64,000 bases of DNA, from positions 4,526,001 to 4,590,000 of the forward strand of contig NZ_CP043761.1 in NCBI RefSeq assembly GCF_008386395.1, given 5' to 3'. The notes under the pieces were generated by a model. That model searched no databases. It saw nothing but the letters and a program-made list of their open reading frames with translations, and had not been told where the DNA came from. A program made the position numbers and the translations under genes. This document shows, piece after piece, positions 63,490-64,000 of the stretch. Each line of letters starts with the position of its first letter. Positions within the stretch are counted from its first letter, which is position 1. This DNA comes from Paenibacillus sp. 37 (GTDB lineage: Bacteria > Bacillota > Bacilli > Paenibacillales > Paenibacillaceae).

Positions 63490-64000
63490 CTATCTTGCCC
63501 TCGGATGATGGGTTTCATAGATTTCTTTCATGGTTTTGCGACCATGATTGCCATATTGTTGTCCAGGCTGCTCCACGTGACCCAGCATGTCTTGAACCGC
63601 ACGTGTATCCGCCCCATTGGCAATCAGGTGTGCCGCAAAGGAATGACGCAGCGTATGCGGCGTAATTTCTTCCGAGATTCCCGCATCCACCGCCGCTTTT
63701 TTGAGCAGCTTCCAGAAGCCCTGTCGGGTTAAACGTCTGCCAGATACATTCACGAATAGTGCCTGCTCGTCCGAATCGGTTTTGAGCAACTTATTGCGGA
63801 ATTCCTCCACATATACACTTGCCCAATGTGCTGCTGGTGCACCGATGGGAAGGATACGTTCCTTGCCCGCCCCACCGCATCGTATAAAGCGCATGCCAGG
63901 CTGAACATCCCGAATGTCAAGGGCAATCAGTTCCGAGACCCTAATGCCTGTAGCATATAATAGTTCAAGCATGGCTCGATCTCTTACACCCTGCGGTGAA
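63490..64000 (-). CDS. xerD: tyrosine recombinase XerD-like, 5' end outside window
   Basis: 170 codons up to the window edge; the frame runs on past ATG 63972 (upstream residues SPQGVRDRA fit the family). Catalytic Arg in YATGIRVSELIALDIRD, then RHSF in ITPHTLRHSFAAHLIANGAD and the His of MLGH. After that the family's STTQIYTHV is replaced by EQPGQQYGNH, which keeps a Tyr but one residue closer. The end RKTMKEIYETHHPRAR is XerD-like again. It resolves chromosome dimers. The odd segment may be natural or due to compensating indels. Confidence 0.85.
   Translation of the reverse strand, partial: SPQGVRDRAMLELLYATGIRVSELIALDIRDVQPGMRFIRCGGAGKERILPIGAPAAHWASVYVEEFRNKLLKTDSDEQALFVNVSGRRLTRQGFWKLLKKAAVDAGISEEITPHTLRHSFAAHLIANGADTRAVQDMLGHVEQPGQQYGNHGRKTMKEIYETHHPRAR

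Overview
The window is about 64 kb of low-to-mid GC Firmicute chromosome, most probably Paenibacillus. The right third carries the conserved Bacillales order scpB-scpA, ribH-ribBA-ribE-ribD behind an FMN riboswitch, ppiB, lysA, spoVAF-spoVAB-spoVAA, sigF-spoIIAB-spoIIAA, dacF, punA and xerD. The proteins themselves look Paenibacillus-like. These assignments come from reading motifs and synteny; no database search was run.

Region 1 (1-44.8 kb) is a phage-tail element transcribed almost entirely on the minus strand. Read in the direction of transcription it starts next to the host gene gerW (ytfJ). First come a holin and an amidase, then four small plus-strand genes including a GT-D-type glycosyltransferase, then three minus-strand glycosyltransferase genes. 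The tail genes follow: tail tube, a tail assembly chaperone pair joined by a canonical -1 slippery heptamer, a 1285-aa tape measure, two baseplate-type proteins with S-layer-homology (SLH) segments, and a 1046-aa hub with an M23 peptidase and a second lysozyme-like domain. About 25 kb of fibre, adhesin and paralogous tail-tip genes come next, including proteins of 1932 and 1562 aa. The end of the element holds small hypothetical genes, a transglycosylase and two sigma-70 family factors, one cut by the window edge. No terminase, portal, protease, capsid, connector, sheath, integrase or replication gene is visible. The place where head genes belong, upstream of the tail tube, holds glycosyltransferases and the lysis genes and then host DNA. 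The simplest reading is a siphovirus-like, non-contractile tail particle (F-type tailocin-like) or a tail-only remnant kept by the host.

The main new signal is regulatory. Nine intergenic sites share a two-part motif, TTAACt-N15-CGTATAgA (one has N16). They lie just upstream of tail-element genes, eight on the minus strand and one on the plus strand. I read them as a dedicated late promoter class, probably used by one of the two element-encoded sigma factors. At two sites the -35 box is the loop of an intrinsic terminator hairpin and the U-tract is the spacer, so one transcription unit ends and the next begins in about 35 bp. At a third site the promoter is followed by a terminator before the start codon of the giant 1932-aa gene.

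Region 2 (44.9-64 kb) is ordinary housekeeping and sporulation chromosome. Points of note are a spoVA operon reduced to AA-AB-AF, a 187-bp direct repeat pair between spoVAA and sigF, and an unusual active-site segment in the partial xerD.
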